NCBI GenBank assembly: GCA_036785705.1
Contig: JAWUZG010000365.1
Span: 616,137-680,136 of the forward strand
Direction: 5' to 3'
Origin: Acanthornis magna
Lineage: Eukaryota > Chordata > Aves > Passeriformes > Acanthizidae
Length of the DNA stretch: 64,000 nucleotides
Shown here: positions 63,703 to 64,000 of the stretch, piece after piece
Position numbering within the stretch: position 1 is the first letter of the stretch
Layout of the letters: each line of letters starts with the position of its first letter
Made by a program: the position numbers and the translations under genes
Notes under the pieces: generated by a model
Database searches by the model: none
Seen by the model: the letters and a program-made list of their open reading frames with translations, nothing else
Told to the model about the DNA's origin: nothing

Positions 63703-63963
63703 TCAGGTCAGCTTCAGCTTCAGTTCATCTTCACCTGGTGTTACTCTCCAAATTCTGTCAAGAGCCTTCTTCACTCGGGAATGGTGAATCCAGGCTTTCT
63801 GTTCCTTGATCTTGATCGCAGTGAAGGTCGTGAGGAGCACTTGGAATGGTCCCTCCCGCTGCGGTTCTAGGATCTTCTCTGCAAAAGACTTAACATACAC
63901 ATAATATCCAGGTTGTACATCGTGTACTGGCCCATCTAGTTCCCTGTTTTGGGCTCCAGCCAC
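63703..63963 (-). pseudogene. pol: integrase C-terminal fragment
   Basis: Contains 'VQPGYYVYVKSF' and 'GPFQVLLTTFTAIKIK' with 'AWIHHSRVKKA', the gammaretroviral-type integrase C-terminal barrel. It ends just before the env ATG. The rest lies to the right of the window, so integrity cannot be judged. Confidence 0.75.
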
Positions 63964-64000
63964 ATATTTCTCAATTTTTCCAAGCTGTTTATTCAGAGCT

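Larger units (their letters stand above)
60931..64000 (-). mobile_element. second class I provirus, 3' part (runs off the window)
   Basis: On minus: integrase C-terminus (63963-63703), a long env frame, polypurine tract and LTR (61587-60931). The rest lies beyond 64000. Env is better preserved than in the 40-45 kb provirus, so the insertion is probably younger. Confidence 0.8.

Overview
This is vertebrate, almost certainly bird and probably songbird, genomic DNA. The sequence shows long introns with GT-AG boundaries, several CR1 retroposon pieces, a young ERVL-type provirus, two class I (gammaretrovirus-like) proviruses and GC-rich minisatellite blocks. Nothing bacterial or phage-like was seen, and no tRNA, rRNA or CRISPR array.

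Layout. (1) 3.2-18.5 kb, minus strand: an FBXO15-like F-box gene, from a CpG-island first exon at 18.5 kb down to 3.26 kb. Eight coding exons were found; all joins between neighbouring recognised exons keep phase, but one exon near the start and the last exon(s) were not found. (2) 18.8-21.5 kb: an LTR-like block, then a minus-strand CR1 LINE that keeps its 5' half (ORF1 esterase, ORF2 endonuclease) and lacks the reverse transcriptase. (3) 21.6-34.8 kb: a GC-rich region resembling a bird MHC class I neighbourhood. Two copies of a class I-like promoter (kB sites, X1/X2/Y boxes) plus a signal-peptide exon face each other as an inverted repeat about 11 kb apart. The right arm also has two tandem alpha-1-like exon remnants. 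Strand-asymmetric minisatellites fill the rest. (4) 23,288-30,667: inserted in one of these minisatellites is a structurally complete ERVL provirus with 933-bp LTRs that look identical, a 5-bp target duplication, a tRNA-Lys1,2-type primer site, open gag and open pol. Gag and pol share a frame and are separated by one amber codon inside a 9-bp hairpin. There is no env. (5) 34.8-35.9 kb: a CpG island with only the first coding exon of a TMCO1-like gene, minus strand. (6) 39.3-58.0 kb, plus strand: eleven coding exons of a SEMA4D-like semaphorin, from signal peptide through most of the sema domain. Every splice phase agrees, yet codon 354 is an in-frame TGA. Intron 1 carries a decayed antisense class I provirus, and a solo LTR ends one base before the acceptor G of the fourth coding exon. 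(7) 60.9-64.0 kb, minus strand: the 3' part of a second class I provirus with a long env reading frame interrupted by one stop just before its membrane-anchor segment.

The host genes have no evident functional link. From memory, FBXO15, TMCO1 and SEMA4D lie on different chromosomes in chicken. Together with a damaged SEMA4D-like copy, a lone and diverged TMCO1 exon, class I fragments and dense ERVs, this suggests a repeat-rich chromosome that collects gene copies (W, germline-restricted chromosome or an unplaced MHC-like region), or a rearranged or chimeric contig. That is inference; the exons, motifs and breaks are read from the sequence.
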